The position numbers and the translations under genes are program-made. From positions 1 through 64,000 of the forward strand of contig JAWWOO010000026.1 in the NCBI GenBank assembly GCA_033851545.1: 64,000 bases of DNA. The letters are read 5' to 3'. Each line of letters begins with the position of its first letter. Position 1 is the stretch's first letter. Shown in pieces: positions 16,399 through 25,676 of this stretch. The notes under the pieces are model-generated. The model was not told the origin of the DNA. It did no database searches and saw only the letters and a program-made list of their open reading frames with translations. The DNA is from JAWWOL01 sp033851545 (GTDB lineage Bacteria > Actinomycetota > Actinomycetes > JAWWOL01).

Positions 16399-17852
16399 CA
16401 GTCGGGCCCGTCCAGGAGCCGCCCGAGTCGCAGTGCCGTGATCTCCGCCTGCTGCGCCGCGGCGACGGCGAGCTCCTCGGTGGGTGCGTTGCCCAGCCGC
16501 GATCGCAGGACGGCCAGCAGCTCCGCGGCACTGCGTCCGGAGGCTCGCACCACGTAGGTCATGGCGAACTTCTCCTCGTACGCAAGGTTTCCCGCCGCGA
16601 TCTCGGCAAGGACGGCCTCATCGGCACCGGCTGTCGCCGACTGCTCTCGGCTCTCCTGCGATCCGGCCGGCGTCCGGTCGCCGATCCGCGGATGGGCTGC
16701 CAATGCCTCGCGCCAGTCTTCGGGCCCGAGGGCAGACCAGGCGGCGCTGGCCGCCTCGAGCGGGCCGTCCGGCCAGGGCCGCGCCGCCAGCATGGCATCG
16801 ACCCAGGCCCGGGATCCGCAGGCCTGCAGCAGAACCGCGCGGAGCTCGCTTGAGGGCAGGGCCAGCAACCACGACAGGGCCAGCTCGCGCCGGCCGGCCG
16901 CCGTGAGGTTGCCGATGACGCGCAGCCGGGACACGCCGCCGTCCGGGTGGACCGAGAGCCGGACCCACCGCGCGACACGCGGCTCGGCCACGGCCAGGTC
17001 GTGCGCCTGGTCCGGCTGGAGCGGCACGCCGGTCAGCAGGGGCTGCCAGGGACCATCGGCGGACGACCCGGTCTCCAGATCGCAGGAGGCGGGGGCGTTG
17101 CCGCGGAACAGCCGGGTGTCCACGGCGACCCGGCGGATCGAGCCCTCGCCGGCCAGCCGGACCAGCGCCCAGTCGTAGCCGGGCCCGCGGCGGCGGCGCG
17201 TCTCCCACCCCTCGGCCATCACGCGGGACTCCCCGGGCGCGATGAGGTTGGTACGCCGGCCGAAGTGCATGTCGCTGCAGGCCACCACCTCGCCGCCGAG
17301 CTGGGCTGCGGCGAGATCGACGGTCAACCCGTCGAGGTCGGCCGGGTCTGGCAGGGCGACGCCGTGCAGCCGCAGTCGTGCTACGCCCCCGTCGGGGCGG
17401 ATGGTCAGCCGGACGTGGGTGACCCGTACGGCTGGCTCGAGCGGGAGGATGTGCACGTGGTCCGGAAGGAGGTCCACGTCCGAGAGCAGCGACGTCCACT
17501 CTGCGGCGAGAACCTCGGCGGGACTTGGGTTCCCGGGCAAGCACGCGCCTTCGAGCATCGCGGTCGCGGGCTGGTTGCCGTCGAAGAACGACGTGTCGAT
17601 CACCGCGAGGCGGACCACGCCGGCAGCGCCGAGGCGGACGACCACCCAGTCGTCCTCACGCCCGTCCCGGCGTCGGCTGCTCTCCCAGCCGTCCATCCAC
17701 TGGCCGTTCTCGTCGAACGTCCCCTTGCGCGACACCGGCGCTGCCGCGTGCAGCAGCCGACGGGCCGAGCCGAAGAAGTCGTCGCTGCAGGCGACGACGG
17801 TCCCGCCGAACCGTTCGGCCGCGAGGTCGGGCAGGTCGAGGAGGTCACTCAT
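16398..17852 (-). CDS. alc: Allantoicase fused to OHCU decarboxylase
   Basis: This 484-residue protein has two enzymes in one chain. Residues 1 to about 320 are the two jelly-roll repeats of allantoicase, each with GGxVVACSDxxFG near its start, then WMDGWESSRRR or MAEGWETRRRR and DWVVVRLG / DWALVRLA. It cleaves allantoate to ureidoglycolate and urea. From about residue 325 comes OHCU decarboxylase, with LLALPSSELRAVL, the catalytic AAHPRIGDRTPAG, YEEKFAMTYVVRASGRSA and LRSRLGNAPTEE. The decarboxylase makes S-allantoin. The order in the chain does not follow pathway order, since allantoinase (next gene) acts between the two activities. Confidence 0.92.
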   Translation of the reverse strand: MSDLLDLPDLAAERFGGTVVACSDDFFGSARRLLHAAAPVSRKGTFDENGQWMDGWESSRRRDGREDDWVVVRLGAAGVVRLAVIDTSFFDGNQPATAMLEGACLPGNPSPAEVLAAEWTSLLSDVDLLPDHVHILPLEPAVRVTHVRLTIRPDGGVARLRLHGVALPDPADLDGLTVDLAAAQLGGEVVACSDMHFGRRTNLIAPGESRVMAEGWETRRRRGPGYDWALVRLAGEGSIRRVAVDTRLFRGNAPASCDLETGSSADGPWQPLLTGVPLQPDQAHDLAVAEPRVARWVRLSVHPDGGVSRLRVIGNLTAAGRRELALSWLLALPSSELRAVLLQACGSRAWVDAMLAARPWPDGPLEAASAAWSALGPEDWREALAAHPRIGDRTPAGSQESREQSATAGADEAVLAEIAAGNLAYEEKFAMTYVVRASGRSAAELLAVLRSRLGNAPTEELAVAAAQQAEITALRLGRLLDGPD

Positions 17853-19171
17853 GCGACTCGCTCCCCTCGCCGCAACAGCACCCCGTTCGGCTCACCGCCG
17901 ATGTCGACGGCCATGCCACGGAGGTAGGTCGTGTGCACCACACCCCGCAGCGTACGGCCGTGCCAGGGCGAGATGGCGTGTCGCTGCGCGAGTGCCGTCG
18001 CGTCGAGGACGAACGAGGCGTCCGGGTCCCAAACCACCAGGTCTGCGTCGTTGCCGACGGCGATCGAGCCCTTGCCGGCGAGACCGGCCATCGCGGCGGG
18101 CCGTTGCGACTGCCAGCGGGCCAGGTCCAGGAGGCCGTGGCCGCGGTTCGATGCCTCGGTCCAGACGACCGGCAGCGCTGTCTGCAGGCCGGCGATCCCA
18201 CCCCACGCGGCACCGAAGTCGCCGGTGTCCAACGCCTTGACCGCGGGAGGGGCCGGCGAGTGGTCGGAGGCGACGAAGTCGATGCGGCCGTCGCCGAGCG
18301 CCGCCCAGAGCAGCTCGCGGTTGACCCGCCCGCGGATGGGCGGGGCGCACTTGGCCTGCGTTGCCCCGTCCGGGATGTCCTCTGCGGCAAGGGAAAGGTA
18401 GTGCGGGCAGGTCTCCACACTCAGCCGCAGCCCCACACCCCTTGCCCGTTCGGTGACGGCAAGCCCGTCGGCCGAGGACAGGTGCAGGATGTGCGCCCGG
18501 CCACGGGTCGCCCGCAGCGCTGCCAGCACCATCTCGAGGGCTACGACCTCGGCGGAGTCCGGGCGGGATGCGAGATAGGCGGCATAGGAACGACCGTGGG
18601 GCCGCGGTGCACCCTCCAGCGGCCCCGGTGCCTCGGCGTGCACCAGCACCGGCAGGTCTCCGGCCGCCGAGAGCGCGGCGGTCAGCCCGCCTGCGTCCAC
18701 CCATCCGTACTCGTCGACGCCCGAGGGGACGAGAAAGACCTTGAAGCCGCAAACCCCAGCATCGGCAAGGGAAGCGACCGCCGACGTGTCCGACGACGTC
18801 ACCCCACCCCAGAAGGCGACGTCGACGTGGACCTTGCCCGCGGCCGCTGACCGCTTGAGCTCCAGGGCGGACACGGTGGTGGTCGGCGGGACCGAGTTGA
18901 GGGGCATGTCGACCAGCGTCGTCACACCGCCGGAGGCCGCGGCGCGGGTCGCCGTGGCAAAGCCCTCCCACTCGGTGCGGCCGGGCTCGTTGACGTGGAC
19001 GTGACTGTCGACGAGGCCGGGCGAGACCGTGAGGGAGCCGACGTCGACCACACCCTCCGACGCCAGGTCGTGGCCGAGCACCGCGGCGATCCGGCCGTCT
19101 GCCATCACCAAGGTCGCCGGGCGGACGCCGTCGGGGAGGACGACAGCCGTCGAGCGCAGGGACCAGGTCAC
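17849..19171 (-). CDS. allB: Allantoinase
   Basis: A 440-residue amidohydrolase that opens allantoin to allantoate. It has the metal site DSHVHVNEPGRTEWEGF, GGVTTLVDMPLNSVPPT, the carbamylated Lys in GFKVFLVPSGVDEYGW, LVHAEAPGPL, VETCPHYLSL and the last metal Asp in DFVASDHSPAPP. The MPLNS and CGFKVFL patterns favour allantoinase over dihydropyrimidinase. The start is GTG in a GTGA overlap with the xanthine dehydrogenase Mo subunit, and its own stop overlaps the fused allantoicase start (ATGA). Confidence 0.95.
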   Translation of the reverse strand: MTWSLRSTAVVLPDGVRPATLVMADGRIAAVLGHDLASEGVVDVGSLTVSPGLVDSHVHVNEPGRTEWEGFATATRAAASGGVTTLVDMPLNSVPPTTTVSALELKRSAAAGKVHVDVAFWGGVTSSDTSAVASLADAGVCGFKVFLVPSGVDEYGWVDAGGLTAALSAAGDLPVLVHAEAPGPLEGAPRPHGRSYAAYLASRPDSAEVVALEMVLAALRATRGRAHILHLSSADGLAVTERARGVGLRLSVETCPHYLSLAAEDIPDGATQAKCAPPIRGRVNRELLWAALGDGRIDFVASDHSPAPPAVKALDTGDFGAAWGGIAGLQTALPVVWTEASNRGHGLLDLARWQSQRPAAMAGLAGKGSIAVGNDADLVVWDPDASFVLDATALAQRHAISPWHGRTLRGVVHTTYLRGMAVDIGGEPNGVLLRRGERVA

Positions 19172-21408
19172 AGCACCGACCCGGCGGCGAGATGCTCGGC
19201 CCGTACGGGCATGTGGTTCAACGCGAGCCCGGTCGCCGCGCGCATCGCCGCCATCACGGCAGCCGGTGAGGACACGGTGGGCGCCTCACCCACGCCCTTC
19301 GCGCCGAACGGTGCGTCGGGCTCAGGCTCCTCGACCAGCTCGACCATCAGCATGGGCAGGTCGACGGCGTTGGGGATGAGGTATTCGGAGAACGTCGGGT
19401 GGGTGACGAAGCCGCCTTCCAGCGCGAGCTCCTCGGTCAGCGCGAAGCCGACACCCTGGGCCGTGCCGCCCTCGAGCTGGCCGAGGACGGACAACGGGTT
19501 GAGCGCCTTGCCGACGTCCTGCACCGTGGCGAGCTGCACGACCCGTACCGTACCGAGGTCGAGATCGACATCCACCACCGCACGGTGGATGACGAACGAC
19601 CAGGCCACGTGCGCGTCACCCTGGCCGCGCGCGTCGAGAGCGGACGTCTTGCGGTGCCGGAAGGTCCGCTCGGCCCGTACGGCGCCGTTGGCGAGCGCCT
19701 CGGGCAGCGACACGTGGACACCCTCGCCGACCACGACCCCCTCGCGCAGCAGCAGGCCCGCGGCCGGCACACCGGCTGCGTGGGCAACCTGCGCGACCAG
19801 CTGGTGCGCCACCGCGGTGCAGGCGAGCTGCACCGCCCCGCCGGAGACCCAGGTCTGCCGGGAGGCGCTCGTCGACCCGGCCGGCCCGATCAGCGTGTCG
19901 GCGTCCAGCACGACCACGTCCTCGACTCCGAGCTCGGTACGGACGATCTGCTCGACCACGGTGACGAAGCCCTGGCCGACCTCCGCGCAGGCCGTGTGCA
20001 CCACGGCCCTCGTACGGCCGGCGGCGACCTCGACCAGGACGGACGCGGTGGACGGATCGTCGAAACCCTCGGAGAACGCGAGGTTCTTGAAGCCGAGTCC
20101 GTAGCCGACGCCACGGCGTACGCGGGCCGGGTCGGCTGCCGGACCGCCGGGCAGGTCCTCGACCGAGCCGGACCAGGGCTCGGGCAGCGGCATCGTGGCG
20201 ACGGTGTCGATCAGCCGGCGGATCGGGGCCGCACTGTGCACGAGCTGACCGGTGGCGAGCGCGTCCCCCGTCGTCAGGGCGTTGCGCCTGCGGAGCTCCA
20301 GCGGGTCAAGGCCCAGCGCAGCCGCGAGCAGGTCCATCTGCGCCTCGTACGCGGCACAGACCTGCACCGCTCCGAACCCGCGCATGGCACCGGAGGGCGG
20401 GTTGTTCGTCCGCACGCCGTAGGCATCGATGCTGACGTTGGGGACGACGTAGGGGCCGGCCGCCATCGTCGCGGCGTTGCCGGTCACCGGGCCGGTCGTG
20501 CTGGCGTAGGCGCCGCCGTCGAGCAGGATCCGCGCCCGTTGGCTCACCAGCCGGCCGTCGCGGTCAGCGCTGGTCCGATAGTGCAGCCGCATGGCGTGGC
20601 GGTGGACGTGGCCGAGGAAGGACTCCTCGCGGCTGTAGACCATCTTGACCGGCCGCCCGGTGCCCAGCGCCAGCAGGCAGACGTGCACCTGCAGGCTCAT
20701 GTCCTCACGGCCGCCGAACGCCCCACCGACACCGCCGAGGGTGATCGTCACCTGCTCGGGCGCGAGGCCGAGGCAGGCCGCGATCTGGCCGCGGTCGGCG
20801 TGCAGGTCCTGCGTTGCCACGCGCAGCCGTACGCCGCCCGTGCCGTCAGGCATCGCGATCGCGGCCTCGGTGCCGAGGAAGGCCTGGTCCTGGGTGCCGA
20901 TGACGTAGGTCTGCTCGACGACGACCTCGCCCTCGGCGGAGGGGTCGCCCTTGTCGATGACCACCCGGCGGAAGAGGTTGCCCTCGGGGCGCAGCGGCGG
21001 CCCGGCCAGCGCCTCCTCGGTGTCGACCACGACCGGCAACCGTTCCCACACGGTCACGACCGCAGCGCAGCCGGCCCGGGCAGCGGCCGCCGTGGTCGCG
21101 GCAACCGCCACCACCGGCTCGCCGTGGAACCGCGCAACGTCCGAGACGAACACCGGCTGGTCCGGCTGGTCGAGACCGTACGTCGCCAGTCCGGGCACGT
21201 CCTGGGCAGAGAGCACCGCGACGACGCCGGGCACGGCGCGCGCGGGCGCCAGGTCGAGGGAGACCAGCCGGGCGTGCGGGAAGGGACAGCGCAGGACGGC
21301 GCCCCACAGCATGTCCGGCTCGGTCAGGTCGCCGGCGAACAGGAACTCCCCGGTCGCCTTGGCCATCCCGTCCGGCCGGAGCGTGCTGGCTCCGACGCCG
21401 CGGGTCAC
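19168..21408 (-). CDS. xdhA: Xanthine dehydrogenase, molybdopterin-binding subunit
   Basis: A 746-residue large subunit of the xanthine oxidase family. It starts VTRGVGASTLRPDGMAKATG at a GTG that overlaps the stop of the 2Fe-2S subunit (GTGA); the frame is open upstream but only as antisense of coding sequence. Mo-site features include GGVGGAFGGREDMSLQVH, NPPSGAMRGFGAVQ, the Gln-containing WVSGGAVQLACTAVAHQ and the catalytic Glu in FGAKGVGEAPTVSSPAA. It oxidises hypoxanthine and xanthine to urate with the other two subunits. The symbol follows E. coli usage. Confidence 0.93.
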   Translation of the reverse strand: MTRGVGASTLRPDGMAKATGEFLFAGDLTEPDMLWGAVLRCPFPHARLVSLDLAPARAVPGVVAVLSAQDVPGLATYGLDQPDQPVFVSDVARFHGEPVVAVAATTAAAARAGCAAVVTVWERLPVVVDTEEALAGPPLRPEGNLFRRVVIDKGDPSAEGEVVVEQTYVIGTQDQAFLGTEAAIAMPDGTGGVRLRVATQDLHADRGQIAACLGLAPEQVTITLGGVGGAFGGREDMSLQVHVCLLALGTGRPVKMVYSREESFLGHVHRHAMRLHYRTSADRDGRLVSQRARILLDGGAYASTTGPVTGNAATMAAGPYVVPNVSIDAYGVRTNNPPSGAMRGFGAVQVCAAYEAQMDLLAAALGLDPLELRRRNALTTGDALATGQLVHSAAPIRRLIDTVATMPLPEPWSGSVEDLPGGPAADPARVRRGVGYGLGFKNLAFSEGFDDPSTASVLVEVAAGRTRAVVHTACAEVGQGFVTVVEQIVRTELGVEDVVVLDADTLIGPAGSTSASRQTWVSGGAVQLACTAVAHQLVAQVAHAAGVPAAGLLLREGVVVGEGVHVSLPEALANGAVRAERTFRHRKTSALDARGQGDAHVAWSFVIHRAVVDVDLDLGTVRVVQLATVQDVGKALNPLSVLGQLEGGTAQGVGFALTEELALEGGFVTHPTFSEYLIPNAVDLPMLMVELVEEPEPDAPFGAKGVGEAPTVSSPAAVMAAMRAATGLALNHMPVRAEHLAAGSVL

Positions 21409-21872
21409 GGTGACGTCCGGCCGCGGGCTGCTGAGAGGACGGCATCCACGATCCGACCGTAGCCGGTACAGCGGCACAGGTTGCCGGCCAGGCCCCGTCG
21501 CACCTGCTCCTCGGTCGGGGCCGGGTTGCCCTCGAGCAGGTCGGTGGCGGCGATCACCATGCCCGGGATGCAGAATCCGCACTGCACCCCGCCGGCCTCG
21601 ACCAGCGCGCGCTGCACGTCCGAGGGCTCGTCGGAGCTGCCGAGGCCGGACGCGGTGACGACCGGCTCGGTGACGTCGGCGGCGAGCACCGTACAGGCCG
21701 TCACGAGGACGCGGCCGAGCAGCACCGAGCAGGATCCGCAACGCCCTTCGTAGCAGGCGTCCTTGGTCGCGGTGAGGCCCAGGTGATGCCGGAGCACGTC
21801 GGCCAGGTTGGCGTTCTCCGGCGCGTCGAGCACCTCGTACGGGACACCGTCGACGGTCAGCGAGAGGCTCAC
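21405..21872 (-). CDS. Xanthine dehydrogenase, 2Fe-2S subunit
   Basis: A 155-residue iron-sulfur subunit. It holds both clusters: the plant-ferredoxin type CYEGRCGSCSVLL and the helical CGFCIPGMVIAATDLL with CRCTGYGRIVDAV. It passes electrons from the Mo centre to the FAD subunit. The start is GTG at 21872 inside a GTGA overlap with the FAD gene; it reads VSLSLTVDGVPYEV. E. coli calls this subunit XdhC, which should not be confused with the maturation factor of the same name encoded at 23959. Confidence 0.94.
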   Translation of the reverse strand: MSLSLTVDGVPYEVLDAPENANLADVLRHHLGLTATKDACYEGRCGSCSVLLGRVLVTACTVLAADVTEPVVTASGLGSSDEPSDVQRALVEAGGVQCGFCIPGMVIAATDLLEGNPAPTEEQVRRGLAGNLCRCTGYGRIVDAVLSAARGRTSP

Positions 21873-22753
21873 ACGGCACCGTGCGCAGGCTCGCCGAGCG
21901 CACGCATGAGGGCGCGCCCGGCGAGAACCCCGGCCAGGTGCCGGCGATGGTCGGATCCCACCCGGTAGGTCGTCCTGGCCACGACCGCGCCCTTGACCGC
22001 GCGCCCGAACTCGCGACACAGCTCGGGCGCGGCGACCGGTCGGGACCAGTCGAGGGCGTCGGTCAGCAGCGCCTCGGCAGCCAGCGCACGGATCGGCGCA
22101 CGCGCCACCGACCCGATCACGCACCGGACAGTGCGCCGCGTGACGTCGACGACCAGGGCGCAGGTGGCCGAGGCCTCTGCCGCCGTCGCCCGCTCCGCCA
22201 CCCGCAACCACACCTGCGGCCCAGTCGGCACCCTCACCGCGATCGAGCGCAGCACGTCGGTGGGGCCGCGCCCGTCGCGGTCCAGCCAGTCCTCGATCGC
22301 CACCTGGCGGCTGCCGGCGGCCGACACGACGTCCAGCCGGGCACCCAGGGCCACGAGAGCGGCGATCGCGTCGCCGTTCCAGCGCGCGGATCCGACGCCG
22401 CCGCCGATGGTGCCGGCGTTGCGCTGCGCCGGCGTGCCGAGGCGGCCGGCCAGGTCGCAGAGCATCGGCAGCCCCGCGAGCTCCGGCGGCCGGGCCACGA
22501 GCTGCGCGTACGTCGTCATCGCGCCGATCCGTACGCTGTCCGGGCCCACCGTGAGGCCGTGCAGGTCGCTCGCGTGGCGGAGACTGACGAATCCGCCGGG
22601 GGTCCGCCGCCGGCCGTTGACGGCCACCATGAGGTCCGTGCCGCCGGCCAGCAGCACCTGGTCGTCCCCACGCGCCATCGCCTCGCCCGCTTCTGCGGCG
22701 CTCGAGGGCCGAACGAGGGACAAGTCGCTCCAGATCGCTTGATCCGCAGGCAA
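21869..22753 (-). CDS. xdhB: Xanthine dehydrogenase, FAD-binding subunit
   Basis: A 294-residue FAD subunit and the first gene of the purine operon. It has LVRPSSAAEAGEAMA, the FAD motif LLAGGTDLMVAVNG, AQRNAGTIGGGVGSARWNGD and a C-terminal YRVGSDHRRHLAGVLAGRAL. The start is uncertain: TTG at 22753 gives 294 residues, but TTG at 22723 has a GGAG four bases away and matches the family's short N-terminus better. The CCGCAG/CTGCGG inverted repeat at 22744-22760 straddles the first start. Confidence 0.9.
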   Translation of the reverse strand: MPADQAIWSDLSLVRPSSAAEAGEAMARGDDQVLLAGGTDLMVAVNGRRRTPGGFVSLRHASDLHGLTVGPDSVRIGAMTTYAQLVARPPELAGLPMLCDLAGRLGTPAQRNAGTIGGGVGSARWNGDAIAALVALGARLDVVSAAGSRQVAIEDWLDRDGRGPTDVLRSIAVRVPTGPQVWLRVAERATAAEASATCALVVDVTRRTVRCVIGSVARAPIRALAAEALLTDALDWSRPVAAPELCREFGRAVKGAVVARTTYRVGSDHRRHLAGVLAGRALMRALGEPAHGAV

Positions 22754-22840
22754 TCTGCGGTTGCGGGTGGAACACGATGTCCGGCGCCCGATGAGTGTGT
22801 CAAGCCCCCGAGGTCGGCTCGGCCAAAAGGACCGAAACAG

Positions 22841-22846
22841 TAACCT
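22841..22846 (+). promoter_or_regulatory. Putative -10 box for the Rieske oxygenase gene
   Basis: TAACCT fits the actinobacterial TAnnnT -10 pattern and lies 32 bp before the ATG at 22879, in the divergent region shared with the xanthine dehydrogenase operon. No convincing -35 was seen. Confidence 0.4.
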
Positions 22847-22878
22847 GTGTGAAATGCGGCGAAGTTAGCGTCGGTCGC

Positions 22879-23958
22879 ATGGAGCTCGCGGTCATCTCTG
22901 CGGAGGCCCCGGCGGCCAGGGGCCTGCGCACCGGCACCCTGGACAACTGCAGCCGGCGGATGCTGGCCGCCTGGCACGTCGTCGCGACGTCCGCCGAGGT
23001 GGGCGACACCCCGCACCCGGTGATGCTGCTCGGGCAGCCCTGGGTGCTGGTCCGGTTCCCGGAGGGCCTGCGCGCGTTTCCCGACGTCTGCCCCCACCGG
23101 CTGGCGCCGTTGTCGGCGGGCTCCGTCGTCCAGGGCACGCTGCAGTGCGGCTACCACGGCTGGCGATTCGGCGCCGATGGCGGCTGCGTCGACATCCCGG
23201 CGCTGGGCAAGACCGAGCGGATCAGCAAGCGGGCAACGCTGCCGGCCCCGTACGGCGTCATCGAGCGCTACGGCCTGGTCTGGCTGGCCCCCCTCGAGCC
23301 ACTGGCGCCGCTGCCGGCCTTCCCCGAGTTCGGCACGCCGGGCTTCGACCTGACCAGCTCGACGATCGTGCGGACACCGGTCAGTGCCGCCCAGCTGGTC
23401 GACAACTTCCTCGACGCGGCGCATTTCCCGTTCGTGCACGCCGCGACCTTCGGCGCAGCGGAGGCGGCGAGGGTCGAGGAGTCCGGCATCGAGCATGGCG
23501 AGTGGACGGTCGGAACGACGTTCTCGACGTGGTACCGGACGATGGACGACCCGCTGGTCGCCGCCGGCGAGCGAGAAGCCCTGCAGCCACAGGATCTTTT
23601 CAAGCAGGGCTACGCCGGCTACGCGGTCACGCTGCGGCTGTCGTTCCCCACCCTCGGCTGGACCATCGGCATCCTGTTCGTCTGCCAGCCCGAGTCCGGG
23701 GAGAGCACCCGCGTCTACAAGCTCCTGGCCCGGGACGACCTCGACGGCGACCCTGTGCGCCTGGCGGCGTTCGTCAAGGACGAGGACACCATCCTGGACG
23801 AGGACCTGCGGATCCTCGAGCGCTACGGGCACCGGCAGATCCACCTCGACCCGACCGTCGAGATGCATACGAAGGCCGACCGGCTGAGCCTCGCCTGGCG
23901 TAACCTGGTCGCCGAGATGCCTGAACCCACTGAGACAACCGCGCACCTGGCGGGCTGA
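22879..23958 (+). CDS. Rieske non-haem iron oxygenase, alpha subunit type
   Basis: A 359-residue Rieske oxygenase. The cluster motif is CPHRLAPL...CGYHGWRFG (Cys-His then Cys-His), and the mononuclear iron site is DNFLDAAHFPFVH. It starts MELAVISAEAPAARG at 22879; upstream in-frame codons exist but fall at or before the likely transcription start. It is divergent from the xanthine dehydrogenase operon and is followed directly by xdhC and a MobA-like gene. By analogy with Klebsiella HpxD, which hydroxylates a purine, it may oxidise a purine or related N-heterocycle. No reductase or ferredoxin gene adjoins. Confidence 0.87.
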   Translation: MELAVISAEAPAARGLRTGTLDNCSRRMLAAWHVVATSAEVGDTPHPVMLLGQPWVLVRFPEGLRAFPDVCPHRLAPLSAGSVVQGTLQCGYHGWRFGADGGCVDIPALGKTERISKRATLPAPYGVIERYGLVWLAPLEPLAPLPAFPEFGTPGFDLTSSTIVRTPVSAAQLVDNFLDAAHFPFVHAATFGAAEAARVEESGIEHGEWTVGTTFSTWYRTMDDPLVAAGEREALQPQDLFKQGYAGYAVTLRLSFPTLGWTIGILFVCQPESGESTRVYKLLARDDLDGDPVRLAAFVKDEDTILDEDLRILERYGHRQIHLDPTVEMHTKADRLSLAWRNLVAEMPEPTETTAHLAG

Positions 23959-24927
23959 GTGCTCGCCGAGGTCTGGCCGTTCGTTCGCGCCTGCAGCGCG
24001 GACGGGCAGCCTGTCGCCCTGGCCAGGGTCGTCTCCCGTACGGGGACCACCGGCCGGCCAGTCGGGGCGACCATGGCGGTGGCCGCCGACGGGCGATGGG
24101 CCGGCTCCGTCGCAGGCGGCTGCGTCGACGGCGACGTCCTCACCACCGCTGCGGCGGTGCTGGCGGGGGCGCCAGCCACCCTGGTCCGCTGCGACCTCGG
24201 GCCGGACTCCCGCCCGGCATGGGAGACGGGGCCCGCCTGCACCGGCTCGGTGAGCGTCCTGATCAGTGAGCTGTTCGACGAGATGGTCTGCGCGGCCGTC
24301 GGTCTCGTGCTCGACTCGCCCCCGACGGAGAGCGACCGGCCGCCCTTGACGTTGCGCACCAGCCTCGAGCCGCCGTACGAGACCAGGATCGGGCCGTATC
24401 CGGACACCGAGGTCATGGTCGACACGATCCGGGCGGCCCCACGCCTGGTCCTGGTCGGCGCGACCGACATCGCGATGTCGCTGTCCGCCTTTGCCGCGGC
24501 AGCAGGCTTCCGGGTGGTGGTCCTCGAACCGCGACCCGCGTACGCGCTGGAGGACCGGGTGCCGGCCGCGACCCTCGTACGGGCGTGGCCTTCGGCCTGG
24601 CTCGGGGGTCATCCGCTCGGTCCCGACGACTCCCTGGTCGCCCTGACCCACGAACCCAGGCTGGACGACGCCGCGCTGGTGCAGGCGCTGCGCAGCTGTT
24701 GTGGCTACGTCGCCGCCATCGGGAGCCGGGCCACGCACGAGGAGCGACTCGCCCGGCTCGCCCACATCCCGGGCGCCGAGCTCATCCATGGCCCTGCCGG
24801 CCTCAACCTGGGTGGCGCATCGGCTGCGCAGACCGCCCTGTCCGTGCTGGCCGAGGTCGTCGCCGTACGCAACGGGCGCGACGGGGCCCCGCTCGTGCTC
24901 TCGCCGGGGCGGGTGCACGTCTGGTGA
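23959..24927 (+). CDS. xdhC: XdhC/CoxI family molybdenum-hydroxylase maturation factor
   Basis: A 322-residue protein of the XdhC/CoxI type, which binds and sulfurates the molybdenum cofactor before insertion into xanthine dehydrogenase. The N-terminal domain shows RTGTTGRPVGATMAV and GSVAGGCVDGDVL. The C-terminal half is a Rossmann-type domain with LVLVGATDIAMSLSAFA and YVAAIGSRATHEERLARL. GTG at 23959 starts immediately after the oxygenase stop. It supports activity of the divergent xanthine dehydrogenase. Confidence 0.9.
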   Translation: MLAEVWPFVRACSADGQPVALARVVSRTGTTGRPVGATMAVAADGRWAGSVAGGCVDGDVLTTAAAVLAGAPATLVRCDLGPDSRPAWETGPACTGSVSVLISELFDEMVCAAVGLVLDSPPTESDRPPLTLRTSLEPPYETRIGPYPDTEVMVDTIRAAPRLVLVGATDIAMSLSAFAAAAGFRVVVLEPRPAYALEDRVPAATLVRAWPSAWLGGHPLGPDDSLVALTHEPRLDDAALVQALRSCCGYVAAIGSRATHEERLARLAHIPGAELIHGPAGLNLGGASAAQTALSVLAEVVAVRNGRDGAPLVLSPGRVHVW

Positions 24928-25571
24928 GCGTGACCGCCGTCGTGCTGGCCGCTGGGGCGGCGCGCCGGCTGGGCCGGCCCAAGCAGCTGGAGCAGGTCGG
25001 TGGCCTCGCCCTCGTGGCACGCGCCCTGGGCGCCGCTGCTCCGGCGGACAACTGCCTGGTAATGCTGGGTTCTGGCGCGGCCCTCATCCGGCCCACGGTC
25101 CAGAAGCACATGCCCACGGCCACGATCTCCGTGGTCGGTGACTGGCAGCGCGGCATGGGACATGTCCTCGCTTCGGCCGTCTCGTCCCTGCCGCCGGGGA
25201 CCGACGCGGTCGTCGTGCTGCTGGCCGACCAGCCTTTCGTCACGGCAGCCGCCGTCAGGCTGCTGATCGAGACCTGGCGCGCGACCGGCGAACCGTGGCT
25301 GTGCGCCGGCTACGACGGCCGCAGGGGTCACCCACACCTGTTCGACGGCACCTGGTTCCCCGCGCTGGCGACGCTCGACGGGGACGACGGGGCCAGGGCG
25401 GTGACGGGCGCCCACCGGCCCTATGTCGTCGAGGTGCCAGGTGACGATACGGATATCGACGACGAATCCGACCTTGTCGGCACACTTGTGCTTACAGACA
25501 GACACCCGGCGGATGTCGCAGGGGCGCGTGTTAACCGATCGGCAACGGACAGCAACTCCCGCGAAACCTGA
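24924..25571 (+). CDS. MobA-like nucleotidyltransferase (Mo cofactor cytidylyltransferase type)
   Basis: A 215-residue NTP transferase starting VSVTAVVLAAGAARRLGRPK at a GTG that overlaps the xdhC stop. The nucleotide-binding G-rich loop, RGMGHVLASAV and the VVLLADQPFV metal motif identify the MobA/MocA class. In this setting it most likely makes the cytidylated (MCD) cofactor used by xanthine dehydrogenases, as MocA does. Distinguishing guanylyl from cytidylyl transfer needs comparison of the LAAGxxxRxG and DQP segments. Confidence 0.85.
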   Translation: MSVTAVVLAAGAARRLGRPKQLEQVGGLALVARALGAAAPADNCLVMLGSGAALIRPTVQKHMPTATISVVGDWQRGMGHVLASAVSSLPPGTDAVVVLLADQPFVTAAAVRLLIETWRATGEPWLCAGYDGRRGHPHLFDGTWFPALATLDGDDGARAVTGAHRPYVVEVPGDDTDIDDESDLVGTLVLTDRHPADVAGARVNRSATDSNSRET

Positions 25572-25676
25572 ACTGCCTAGCGTGACGGTTGCCGGTCCGG
25601 GGGGATCGGGAGCGAACTACCTGGTTCGCCTGTCCGCCAACGGGTTTGGCGCCACCACGGACAATCTGGAGCCCTG

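Noticed and set aside
22516..25020. An 834-codon minus-strand open frame over the oxygenase and XdhC genes
   Set aside because: It is antisense to genes with clear motifs and has no recognisable domain of its own.
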